Positions 24,880 to 33,272 of a DNA stretch of 64,000 nucleotides are shown in pieces. Where the stretch lies: the NCBI GenBank assembly GCA_000708525.1, contig JMRP01000011.1, forward strand, positions 1 to 64,000, given 5' to 3'. Both the position numbers and the translations under genes were made by a program. Origin of the DNA: Cyanobium sp. CACIAM 14 (GTDB taxonomy: Bacteria; Cyanobacteriota; Cyanobacteriia; PCC-6307; Cyanobiaceae). The notes below the pieces were generated by a model that worked only from the letters and a program-made list of their open reading frames with translations, did not search any database and was not told where the DNA came from. Numbering within the stretch: position 1 is the first letter of the stretch; every line of letters starts with the position of its first letter.

Positions 24880-27126
24880 TCACCCTTCACCCGCGGGCTC
24901 CGGAGCCCTTCGGGAGGCCAGCAGCAGGGTGTGGCCGAGGGGCTGAGGCAGGGAGGCTCCCCTGAGATCCCGGAACAGCCCCTCCAGCCGGCGCCGGGCG
25001 GGTGGTTCGAGCAGCGCACCCAGCCGTCGGCGGTACGGCGCCTGGCGGCCGAACCAGCGGGCCAGCAGGTCGTCGCTGAGGGGCAACTCCAGGTTTTCGT
25101 CCCAGTGCCTGCTGCGCACGGTCCAGCCCAGGGCTTCCAGGCCCCGCTGCACCCGCTCCGCCGCCTCCGGTTCGTCCCGCAGCCACTCCCGCTCCCCTTC
25201 GGCCGCCAGCGCCAGCACCTCCGGCACCGTCCGGGAGGGTTGCCGCCGCAGCAGCTCCAGCAGACACCCCGCCGGACCCAGCCGAGGCGCGCTGAACAGC
25301 AGCCGGATCTCGCCGCAGGGCACCGCGAGCCGGGTCAGTCTGGACAGCCGCAGGTCCAGCTCCGGTGGAGCGAGTCCACGCCAGGGCTGGCGGGCCACGA
25401 TCCGTTCGAACCGCCCCCTGCCATCGAGGCTCTCACGGAGGAGCGCATCCAGGCCATCCGGATCCTCCGCGCTGACCGGCAGCAGCCGGGGCCGGCTGAG
25501 CTGATCGAGGATCTGCAGTTGGGCCTCCAGCCGATCGCGCACGGCGTCGGAGGGGATGGTGAGCACCACCTCTCCCTCGCTGGCCGCCTCCAGCGGATCG
25601 AGGGCCCAGAGCAGGGACTGGGCCTCCAGCACCAGCACCCGCTCCAGCCGGCCGAGGGTGGCCCCTGCCCAGAACTCGCGGCGGAGGCGATCGAGGCGCT
25701 CTCCCTCCGCCACGGCCTGGCGTTGCAGCCAGCGCTGCAGCAGGGGATCTCCCGGGCTGCTGCTCAGCCGTTCGCCGTGTTCGGCGTCCGACTCTGCGGC
25801 GGCGGCCAGCTGGGCGGCGCGGCGCTCCTGCAGGCGCCGCCGCAGGCCCCCTTCCCAGCCGAGGGCCCCTGGTTGCCAGAACACCTCCCCCTGCAGGGCG
25901 CTCGGCAGGTACTGCTGCGCCACCCAGTGCTCGGCATAGGCGTGCGGGTAGCGATAGCCGATCCCATCCCCGAAGGCCTTGCCGTCCCGGTTGGCATCGC
26001 GCAGGTGGGCCGGCACCTGCTGCCGGCTGGCCTGCCGCACCGCCTTGACCGCGTCGAAGAAACCGAGGCTGCTGTTGCTCTTCTCGGTGCCGGCCAGGTA
26101 AAGGGCGGCATGGGCCAGGGGATAGAGCCCCTCGGGCAGGCCCACCCGGTCGAAGGCTGCGGCGCAGGCTTCCACCACCACCATCGCCTGGGGATCGGCC
26201 AGCCCCACGTCCTCGCCCGCGGCGATCAGCATCCGCCGGAAGATGAAACGAGGGTTCTCGCCTGCCTCCACCATGCGGGCGAGCCAGAACAGGGCCGCAT
26301 CGGGGTCGGAGCCACGCAGCGACTTGATGAAGGCGCTGATGGTGTCGAAGTGGGCATCCCCCTGCTTGTCGTAGAGCACGGCCCGCTGCTGGATCGACTC
26401 CTCGGCGATGGCCAGGTCGATGCGGATCTCGCCGCTCGCGTCGGGCTCCGTGGTCTCCACCGCCAGTTCCAGGGCGTTGAGGAGGCTGCGGGCATCGCCA
26501 TCGGCCACGTTCACAAGGTGTTCGGCGGCCTCCGGCAGGAGGCGCAGCTTCCCGAGTCCGTAGCCGCGCTCCGGATCGGCGAGGGCGCGCTCCAGCAGCT
26601 GGTGCAGGTCCGGGGCCTCCAGGGGCTGCAGGCGGAAGAGCCGTGAGCGGCTGACGAGGGCCTTGTTCACCTCGAAGAACGGGTTCTCGGTGGTGGCGCC
26701 GATCAGGGTCACGGTGCCGTTCTCCACCCAGGGCAGCAGGGCGTCCTGCTGGGCGGTGTTGAACCGGTGCACCTCGTCGATGAACAGGATGCTGCGCAGG
26801 CCGTGCTGCTCCAGGCGGCGCCGGGCGGCGTCCACCTCGGCCCGCAGATCCTTCACCCCCGCCAGCACGGCATTCAGGCTGCTGAAGTGGGCCCGGGTGG
26901 TGTTGGCGATGATCCGGGCCAGGGTGGTCTTGCCGGTGCCGGGGGGGCCGTGCAGGATCAGGTTGCCCACCCGGTCGGCGGCAATGGCGCGGCGCAGCAG
27001 CCGCCCCGGCCCCAGGATCGCCTCCTGCCCCACGAACTCGTCAAGGCTGCGCGGCCGCATGCGATCCGCCAGAGGGGAGATACGGCGCAGGGTTTGCTCG
27101 CCCTGGTGGCTGAACAGGTCATTCAC
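24880..27126 (-). CDS. rarA: RarA (MgsA) ATPase fused to a methyltransferase-like domain
   Basis: Clamp-loader-like AAA+ ATPase acting at stalled replication forks, 748 residues. Residues 1-430 are RarA: FVGQEAILGPG, Walker A GPPGTGKTT (60-67), Walker B LFIDEVHRF, sensor GATTENPF, and the tetramerisation region NSSLGFFDAVKAVR and PHAYAEHWV. The remaining 300 residues (from about WLQRQAVAEGERLDRLRR) are the uncharacterised domain found fused to RarA in cyanobacteria; it resembles a SAM-methyltransferase fold in places but shows no clear cofactor motif. ATG at 27126. Confidence 0.92.
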   Translation of the reverse strand: MNDLFSHQGEQTLRRISPLADRMRPRSLDEFVGQEAILGPGRLLRRAIAADRVGNLILHGPPGTGKTTLARIIANTTRAHFSSLNAVLAGVKDLRAEVDAARRRLEQHGLRSILFIDEVHRFNTAQQDALLPWVENGTVTLIGATTENPFFEVNKALVSRSRLFRLQPLEAPDLHQLLERALADPERGYGLGKLRLLPEAAEHLVNVADGDARSLLNALELAVETTEPDASGEIRIDLAIAEESIQQRAVLYDKQGDAHFDTISAFIKSLRGSDPDAALFWLARMVEAGENPRFIFRRMLIAAGEDVGLADPQAMVVVEACAAAFDRVGLPEGLYPLAHAALYLAGTEKSNSSLGFFDAVKAVRQASRQQVPAHLRDANRDGKAFGDGIGYRYPHAYAEHWVAQQYLPSALQGEVFWQPGALGWEGGLRRRLQERRAAQLAAAAESDAEHGERLSSSPGDPLLQRWLQRQAVAEGERLDRLRREFWAGATLGRLERVLVLEAQSLLWALDPLEAASEGEVVLTIPSDAVRDRLEAQLQILDQLSRPRLLPVSAEDPDGLDALLRESLDGRGRFERIVARQPWRGLAPPELDLRLSRLTRLAVPCGEIRLLFSAPRLGPAGCLLELLRRQPSRTVPEVLALAAEGEREWLRDEPEAAERVQRGLEALGWTVRSRHWDENLELPLSDDLLARWFGRQAPYRRRLGALLEPPARRRLEGLFRDLRGASLPQPLGHTLLLASRRAPEPAGEG

Positions 27127-27199
27127 GGCACCATCCTCTCGCCGCCTCCCTCTCCGGGGCGGTACCCTCAGCCGAACGACCCAGGCCTTCGCAGAACCC

Positions 27200-28348
27200 G
27201 TGATCGGTCATTCCTGCAGGTCGCCTCTCTCCGGGGCCTGGAGTCAGCCCCTTTGCCCGGCCGCCGGCGTGGGAGCCGGCATCGTCCCCGGACTGGCGGG
27301 CGTCATGCTCCTGGCCGGCTGTCAATCTTCCCCACCGGTGGCGCGGCCTCCCCTGCCGGTGCAGACCGAGCCGGCCGTGCTGGCACCGTTCACGGACAAC
27401 ATCGACACCGTCAGCACCCTGGAGGCGCTGGAGGAGGTGCGCCTGGCGGCCCAGGCCGGTGGCCGCATCGAGAGGCTGCTGGTGCGTCAGGGCGACCAGG
27501 TGCGCGCCGGTCAGATCCTGCTGGTGCTCGATCAGGTTCAGGCCCGCGCCGATGTGGCACGTCTTGTGTCCGAGACGGAGACCAAGAGAGACACCTACCT
27601 GCGCTTCGACTATCTGTTCAGGCAGGGGGGAGCCAGTGCCCTTCAGGTCGATGAGCTTCGTCAGGCCTACGTTTCCTCCCGCCAGAACCTGATCGCTCGC
27701 CAGGCCGATCTCGCCTTCCGCGATCTGAAGGCGCCGATCCCGGGGATCGTGGGCGACGTGCAGGTCAAGCAAGGGGATGTGATCGCCGCGGGCAGCCCGT
27801 TCACCACGATCATCCGCAACGACCGTCTGATGGCCAGAGTTGATGTACCGGCGGTGTTTTCCGGCAGGCTGCGGGTGGGTCAGGCCGTGATCCTGATGGA
27901 TCCCGCCACCAACCGGCCCATGGCCAGGAGCGTGGTGCGCTCCATCGACCCCGGTGTGGTGGCCGGCACCCAGTCGCTGCTGGCGAAGGCGGAATTCCCC
28001 AATCCGGCGGGCCTGCTGCGCAACGGTCTGCGCACCCGTACCCGGCTGGTGCTCGACAGCCGTCAGGAGCTTTCGGTGCCCTTCGCCGCCGTCACCCAGA
28101 TCTCCGGCCAGAGCTTCGTCTACGCGGTGGGCAGCCTGGCGGACCTGGAGCGGCGCCCGGGCCGGGCCGACCTGGGGGCCGCCAGGAAGCTGCCCGCCGG
28201 CACCAGCTTCGCCCTGCAGACACCGGTGCAGCTGGGCCCTCTCCAGAACAACCGGTATCCCGTGCGCCAGGGCCTCGAACCCGGCGCCCGTGTGATCACC
28301 AGCAACCTCATCAACCTCCGCAACGGTGCCCCCGTCAAGGGGAACTGA
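27200..28348 (+). CDS. RND efflux adaptor (membrane fusion) lipoprotein 1
   Basis: Periplasmic adaptor of an RND tripartite pump, 382 residues. GTG at 27200 gives a leader ending in the lipobox LLAGC (Cys about residue 40). The lipoyl/biotinyl half-motifs are AQAGGRIERLLVRQGDQV and FRDLKAPIPGIVGDVQVKQGD, with a helical hairpin between. The beta-barrel and membrane-proximal parts follow (LRVGQAVILMDPAT onward). The stop is four bases before the RND gene start, indicating an operon. No outer-membrane TolC-like gene is present in the window. Confidence 0.88.
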   Translation: MIGHSCRSPLSGAWSQPLCPAAGVGAGIVPGLAGVMLLAGCQSSPPVARPPLPVQTEPAVLAPFTDNIDTVSTLEALEEVRLAAQAGGRIERLLVRQGDQVRAGQILLVLDQVQARADVARLVSETETKRDTYLRFDYLFRQGGASALQVDELRQAYVSSRQNLIARQADLAFRDLKAPIPGIVGDVQVKQGDVIAAGSPFTTIIRNDRLMARVDVPAVFSGRLRVGQAVILMDPATNRPMARSVVRSIDPGVVAGTQSLLAKAEFPNPAGLLRNGLRTRTRLVLDSRQELSVPFAAVTQISGQSFVYAVGSLADLERRPGRADLGAARKLPAGTSFALQTPVQLGPLQNNRYPVRQGLEPGARVITSNLINLRNGAPVKGN

Positions 28349-28352
28349 CCCG

Positions 28353-31300
28353 ATGTCCCCCTCGAACACGTTCATCCTGCGCCCGGTGCTCACCACGGTG
28401 TGCAGCCTCCTGATCGTGATCGCCGGGCTGATCGCCATCCCCCTCCTGCCGATCGAGAACCTGCCGGACATCGCCCCTCCCACCGTGAAGGTGACGTCCC
28501 GCTACGTGGGCGCCGATGCGGTGAGTGTGGAGCAGGGGGTCACGAGCGTTCTCGAGCAGCAGATCAACGGGGTGGAGAACATGGAGTTCATCACTTCCAC
28601 GAGCGCGGCGGACGGGACCAGTTCCATCTCCGTCAGCTTCGCCAGCGGCAGTAACGGCGACATCAACCAGGTGAACGTCCAGAACCGCGTCTCCCTGGCC
28701 CAGCCGAGTCTGCCGGAGGAGGTGCGACAGTCGGGCATCACGGTCAACAAGGCCTCCAATTCGATCCTGCTGGTTTACAACTTCACCAGCGAAGATCCCA
28801 GGAATCCCTTCAGCCTGGAAACGATCAGCGGGTTGCTGGATCAGAACCTCACCGATGCTGTCAGAAGGGTCCCAGGGGTCGGCGAGCTGATCTATTTCGG
28901 CAACCGCCAACTCGCTTTCCGTCTCTGGCTCGACCCTGGCCGTCTGGCTGCCAACAAGCTCACGGCCGCCGATGTGGTGCAGGCGCTGCGAAGCCAGAAC
29001 CGGCTGGTGCCCGTCGGCCGGATCGGCGGCGCCCCCTCCCCTCGGGGCCAGCAGTACACCCTCACGGTGCAGCTGCAGGGTCGCCTTCGGACCACAGAGG
29101 AGTTCGGGAACATGATTCTGCGCTCCACATCCGATGGCGGTCTGGTGCGCCTCCGGGATGTGGGACGCGTGACGCTGGGAGGAGAGTCCTTCGACATCGA
29201 GGCCACCGACCTGCGGGGGGTTCCCTCCGTGGGCATGGCGATCTATCAGCTCAGCGGCAGCAATGCGCTCGATGTCTCCAGAGGCGTGCAGGAGGTGATC
29301 GACGAATTCGCCGCAACGATGCCGGTCGGCATGACGGTCGAGAAGATCTACGACAACACCGATTTCGTGGAGGCCTCCATCCAGGGAGTCTCCACGGCGC
29401 TGCGCGAGGCGGTGGTTCTGGTGGTGCTGATCCTGTTTCTCTTCCTGCAGAACTGGAAGGCCACCCTGGTGCCGGCGATCGCCATCCCGGTGGCCCTAGT
29501 GGGCACCTTCATGTTCGTCAAGGCCTTCGGTTTCACCCTCAACCAGCTCACCCTCTTCGGCCTGGTGCTCGCCACCGGACTGGTGGTGGACGATGCCATC
29601 ACCGTGATCGAGGACACCTCCACGAAGAAGGGCTCGGGCCTGAGCGCTCTCGAGAGTGCCAAGTCGACCATGGACGAGCTGTTCGGAGCGGTGATCGCCA
29701 CCTCCCTGGTGCTGTTCGCGGTGTTCGTGCCGGTGCTGTTCTTCCCTGGTGCCACCGGCACGATCTACAAGCAGTTCGCTGCCACGATCATCTTCTCGAT
29801 CCTCATTTCCACCTTCAACGCCCTCACCTTCTCGCCGATGCTCTCGGCCCTGCTGCTGGCCAGGGAGGGTGATCCTCCCGGTCGCCGCACCTATGCCATC
29901 GCGGGGACCACGATCGGCTTCGTCTACGGGCTCCTCGCCAGCGGCGGCGGCACCCTGGTGGCCCTGGGGATCCTGGCCCTGGCCTGGGGGATCGGCTACG
30001 GCCTGCATCTGCTCACGGGCCGGCCGCTGCGCCTGCCCTTCGCCGCCGGCGGGGCCGTGGCCGCCCTGGTGCTGGCAGGGGTCAACAGCCCCCTACTGGT
30101 GCTGGCCTTCACGGCGATCGGGGGAGGCTTGGGCTGGGCCACGCCCTCCATCTTTCCCCGGTTCAATCGCGTCTATGCCGCCGTCGAGCGGCGCTACCGG
30201 GCCGGTCTGGCCTGGGTGCTGGGCAGGCGCCGCCTGGTCATGGCCGCCCTGGGTGGCGGCATCGTGCTCACCGCCGTGGCCTTCAATGCCATCCCCACGG
30301 GTTTCGTGCCCGTGGAGGATCAGGGCTACGCGATCGGCATCGTCCAGGCTCCCGACGGAGCTTCCCTGGAGAACACCCGCCGCATCAACCAGCGGGTGGC
30401 GGAGATCCTGCGTTCCGAGAAGGACATCGTCTCCGCGGCGGTGTTCAGCGGCGCCAGCCTCGATGGCAACGCCCCGAACCGTGGTCTGTTCTTCTTCGGC
30501 ACCCGCAACTGGAGCGAACGCACCTCAGGGGAGCAGACCGTGGCGGCGATCACCCAGCGCCTGAACCGCGCCTTCGCCAGGATTCAGGAGGCCAGGATCA
30601 TCGTGATCGAACCTCCGGCCATTCCCGGTTATGGCACCGGTGCTGGCTTCGAGATGCAGATGCTCAACCGCAGCGGCGGTGCCCTCAGCCCCGCGGACTT
30701 CTTCACCGCGGCCACCCAACTGGTGAGCAAGGCCAACCAGAGCGGACTGTTCGATCGGGTGTTCACGCAGTTCTCCCCGGAAGCCCCCCAGCTCCAGATC
30801 CTCGTCGACCGGGACCGGATGGCAGCCCTCGGCGTGGACTACGGCACGGCGATGCAGACCTTCAGCTTCAACATCGGCTCCTTCTACGTCAACGACACCT
30901 TCGACGCCGGAAAGGTGCGTCGCATCTTCGTGCAGGCGGACGACCGCTACCGCGCTGATCCGGAACAGCTCAAATCCCTGTATGTCGCCAATGCCAAAGG
31001 CGAACCGATCCCCCTGTCCGAATTCATCCGGGTGGAACAGGTCACAGGTCCCACCGTGATTCCCCGGTTCAATCTGTTCCGTGCGATCAAGGTGGAGGGG
31101 TCCGCGCTCCCGGGTCGCAGCTCCGGTCAGGCGATCAAGGACATTCAGGACATCTTCCAGAACCTGTCCACCACCGGCATCGGCTACGACTGGACCGGCA
31201 TCTCCAGGGAGGAGGTGAAGGCGGGGGCCCTGGCGATCGTGATCTTCGCCCTCGGCATCCTCACTGTCTATCTAGTGCTTTCGGCGCAATACGAGAGCTA

Positions 31301-31763
31301 CAGCGACCCTCTGATCATCCTGATGACGGTGCCGACGGCCATGCTCGGGGCCCTCGCCTTCCTGGCCCTGCGCGGTGAGGTGCTCAACATCTATGCCCAG
31401 GTGGGACTGGTGATGCTGATCGGCCTGGCGGCCAAGAACGGCATCCTCATCGTGGATCTGGCCAACCAGCGCATGGCGGACGGAGCCAGCGCCCTGGAGG
31501 CCGCCCGGGAATCGGCTCAGTCGCGCTTCCGGCCCATCCTGATGACCGCCATCTCCTCCCTGTTCGGTTTCCTGCCGCTGGTGCTGGCCAGTGGCGCCGG
31601 AGCCCGCAGTCAGGCCTCCCTGGGTACGGTGGTGTTCGGTGGGCTGGCCGTGGCCACCGTGCTGTCCCTCTTCGTGGTGCCTGTGTTCTACGTGGTCATG
31701 AAACAGCTCACCGGAGCCTCGGCAGGAAGCTCTGAGGTGGCTTCCACCTCCGGCGGCGTCTGA
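28353..31763 (+). CDS. RND multidrug efflux transporter 1
   Basis: Inner-membrane proton-driven pump of the HAE1/AcrB type, 1,136 residues. It has N-terminal ILRPVLTTVCSLLIVIAGL, the porter domains, FGLVLATGLVVDDAITVIED in TM4 with the paired Asp of the proton relay (DD), and a matching C-terminal half (VGLVMLIGLAAKNGILIVDLA, and RPILMTAISSLFGFLPLVLA). It is longer than AcrB because about 95 mainly hydrophobic residues (residues 506-604) are inserted between the TM6 region and the helix before TM7; they could add three or four membrane helices. The next gene overlaps its stop by one base. Confidence 0.92.
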   Translation: MSPSNTFILRPVLTTVCSLLIVIAGLIAIPLLPIENLPDIAPPTVKVTSRYVGADAVSVEQGVTSVLEQQINGVENMEFITSTSAADGTSSISVSFASGSNGDINQVNVQNRVSLAQPSLPEEVRQSGITVNKASNSILLVYNFTSEDPRNPFSLETISGLLDQNLTDAVRRVPGVGELIYFGNRQLAFRLWLDPGRLAANKLTAADVVQALRSQNRLVPVGRIGGAPSPRGQQYTLTVQLQGRLRTTEEFGNMILRSTSDGGLVRLRDVGRVTLGGESFDIEATDLRGVPSVGMAIYQLSGSNALDVSRGVQEVIDEFAATMPVGMTVEKIYDNTDFVEASIQGVSTALREAVVLVVLILFLFLQNWKATLVPAIAIPVALVGTFMFVKAFGFTLNQLTLFGLVLATGLVVDDAITVIEDTSTKKGSGLSALESAKSTMDELFGAVIATSLVLFAVFVPVLFFPGATGTIYKQFAATIIFSILISTFNALTFSPMLSALLLAREGDPPGRRTYAIAGTTIGFVYGLLASGGGTLVALGILALAWGIGYGLHLLTGRPLRLPFAAGGAVAALVLAGVNSPLLVLAFTAIGGGLGWATPSIFPRFNRVYAAVERRYRAGLAWVLGRRRLVMAALGGGIVLTAVAFNAIPTGFVPVEDQGYAIGIVQAPDGASLENTRRINQRVAEILRSEKDIVSAAVFSGASLDGNAPNRGLFFFGTRNWSERTSGEQTVAAITQRLNRAFARIQEARIIVIEPPAIPGYGTGAGFEMQMLNRSGGALSPADFFTAATQLVSKANQSGLFDRVFTQFSPEAPQLQILVDRDRMAALGVDYGTAMQTFSFNIGSFYVNDTFDAGKVRRIFVQADDRYRADPEQLKSLYVANAKGEPIPLSEFIRVEQVTGPTVIPRFNLFRAIKVEGSALPGRSSGQAIKDIQDIFQNLSTTGIGYDWTGISREEVKAGALAIVIFALGILTVYLVLSAQYESYSDPLIILMTVPTAMLGALAFLALRGEVLNIYAQVGLVMLIGLAAKNGILIVDLANQRMADGASALEAARESAQSRFRPILMTAISSLFGFLPLVLASGAGARSQASLGTVVFGGLAVATVLSLFVVPVFYVVMKQLTGASAGSSEVASTSGGV

Positions 31764-32215
31764 TGCCGGCCGCCAGCCCGCCGCCGCTGAGTGGCCGGAA
31801 GGTGCTCTGCGCTGGCTTGCTCACCGGCCTGGGTGGCTTGGCGATCGCCGTCTTCCTGCACGCCATCGTCGCCAACACGCCCCTGCGGGTGACCCCCCAG
31901 GCCCTGTTCTGGAGCACGGTGGTGCTGGGCGGATTCGGGACCGTGGCCGGCATGGCGGTGGAGGCGGTGCGCCAGCTGCAGGAGAGCAATCCGGAGCAGG
32001 AGTATCGACGGCATCGCGGCCGTCATCGTGGCCCCGGGCCCCCCCCTGAACGAGCGCATCCGGCCAGCAGCGCAGGGGACAATGCCGGTTTTTCCGGTAC
32101 CTTGCGGCCGTACGCACCGGACCGTTGCGCTGGCAGGCCCTCTCCCCCTCCCTCCCGCTGGCGCTGCTCCTGGTCTCCTGCAGTTCGGGTGAACCCCAGG
32201 CCCGGACCCCTCTGA
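31763..32215 (+). CDS. Small membrane protein between two RND operons
   Basis: ATG at 31763 overlaps the preceding stop (TGATG). The first 75 residues look real: two membrane helices (VLCAGLLTGLGGLAIAVFLH and ALFWSTVVLGGFGTVAGM) and a polar linker. The rest is Arg/Pro-rich and runs 91 bases into the second adaptor gene, so the true C-terminus may be shorter if a frameshift is present. It may be an accessory of the pumps, but no family is recognised. Confidence 0.5.
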   Translation: MPAASPPPLSGRKVLCAGLLTGLGGLAIAVFLHAIVANTPLRVTPQALFWSTVVLGGFGTVAGMAVEAVRQLQESNPEQEYRRHRGRHRGPGPPPERAHPASSAGDNAGFSGTLRPYAPDRCAGRPSPPPSRWRCSWSPAVRVNPRPGPL

Positions 32216-33264
32216 CCGTCCAGGCCGTGACCGTGGGAGAGTTCCGCTTCGCCCCCGGCATCGAGACGATCAGCACGATCGAATCCACCTCCAACGTGGT
32301 GATGCGGCCCCAGTCGGATGGGCGGGTGGTGCGCATCCTGGCCTCCGAGGGCCAGCGGGTGAAGGCCGGCCAGCCGATCCTCGTGCTCGACAACGTGCAG
32401 GAATCGGCCAACTACGACTCCAGCAGGGCGGAGGCGATCAAGGACCGGGTCAACGCCGAGCGCTACATCTTCCTCAACGAGCAGGGAGCCGTCTCCACCA
32501 AGGATCGCGACTACTACGTCACCCAGGCGATCCAGAGCCGGGACCAGGCCCGTTCCAGTGCCGCCACCCTCGGGTACAAGTTTGTCACCGCCCCGATCGA
32601 CGGTGAACTCGGCAACCTCGATTCCGTGAAGCTGGGCGATTACGTGCGTCAGGGGCAGGCGATCACGGGGATCGTCAACAACAGCACCCTCTGGACCCTG
32701 ATGGACGTGCCGGCCACCCAGGCCAGCCAGGTCAGGGTGGGCCTGCCGGTCCAGGTGGAGAGCCAGGGCAGCCCGCCGGTGAAGGGCATCGGCCGGGTGG
32801 TCTTCGTGTCCCCCTACTTCGCCACCGGCACCACAACGCCGGGCACCCCCAACACCGTGCTGGTGAAGGCGGTGTTCCCGAATCTCACCGGCCAGCTCAG
32901 GACAGGCCAGTTCGTACGCAATCGCATCATCACCGGTGTCAGCGATCAACTGGCGGTGCCCGTCCAGGCGGTGATGATGCAGGCGCAGCAACCGTTCGTG
33001 TATCGGGTGCTGCCTCTGTACACGGTGCTTCCCAGGATCAAGGCGTCCGATCAGCTGCCCGCCGCGGAGAAGCGGAGGCTGCAGAAACTGCCCGGCACCA
33101 CTCCGGTGGTGGTGCAGACGCCGGTGCGGCTGGGCCAGCTCCAGAACAATGCCTTTCCGGTGCTCTCCGGCCTCGCCAAGGGGGATCAGGTCGTGGTGAG
33201 CAACACCGCCCTGCTGCGCTCCGGCCTGCCGGTGAAGGTGATCCCTGTTGACCCGGGGAGCTGA
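32125..33264 (+). CDS. RND efflux adaptor (membrane fusion) lipoprotein 2
   Basis: Second adaptor, 379 residues from a TTG at 32125. A short leader ends in lipobox LLLVSC (Cys about residue 19). Lipoyl halves are MRPQSDGRVVRILASEGQRV and KFVTAPIDGELGNLDSVKLGD, followed by the barrel domain. It is paralogous to adaptor 1 but has a shorter hairpin. Its TTG lies inside the end of the preceding frame. The stop is eight bases before the second pump. TTG is chosen because it gives a complete lipoprotein signal; no ATG precedes the lipobox. Confidence 0.87.
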   Translation: MRWQALSPSLPLALLLVSCSSGEPQARTPLTVQAVTVGEFRFAPGIETISTIESTSNVVMRPQSDGRVVRILASEGQRVKAGQPILVLDNVQESANYDSSRAEAIKDRVNAERYIFLNEQGAVSTKDRDYYVTQAIQSRDQARSSAATLGYKFVTAPIDGELGNLDSVKLGDYVRQGQAITGIVNNSTLWTLMDVPATQASQVRVGLPVQVESQGSPPVKGIGRVVFVSPYFATGTTTPGTPNTVLVKAVFPNLTGQLRTGQFVRNRIITGVSDQLAVPVQAVMMQAQQPFVYRVLPLYTVLPRIKASDQLPAAEKRRLQKLPGTTPVVVQTPVRLGQLQNNAFPVLSGLAKGDQVVVSNTALLRSGLPVKVIPVDPGS

Positions 33265-33272
33265 GCGGGCCG

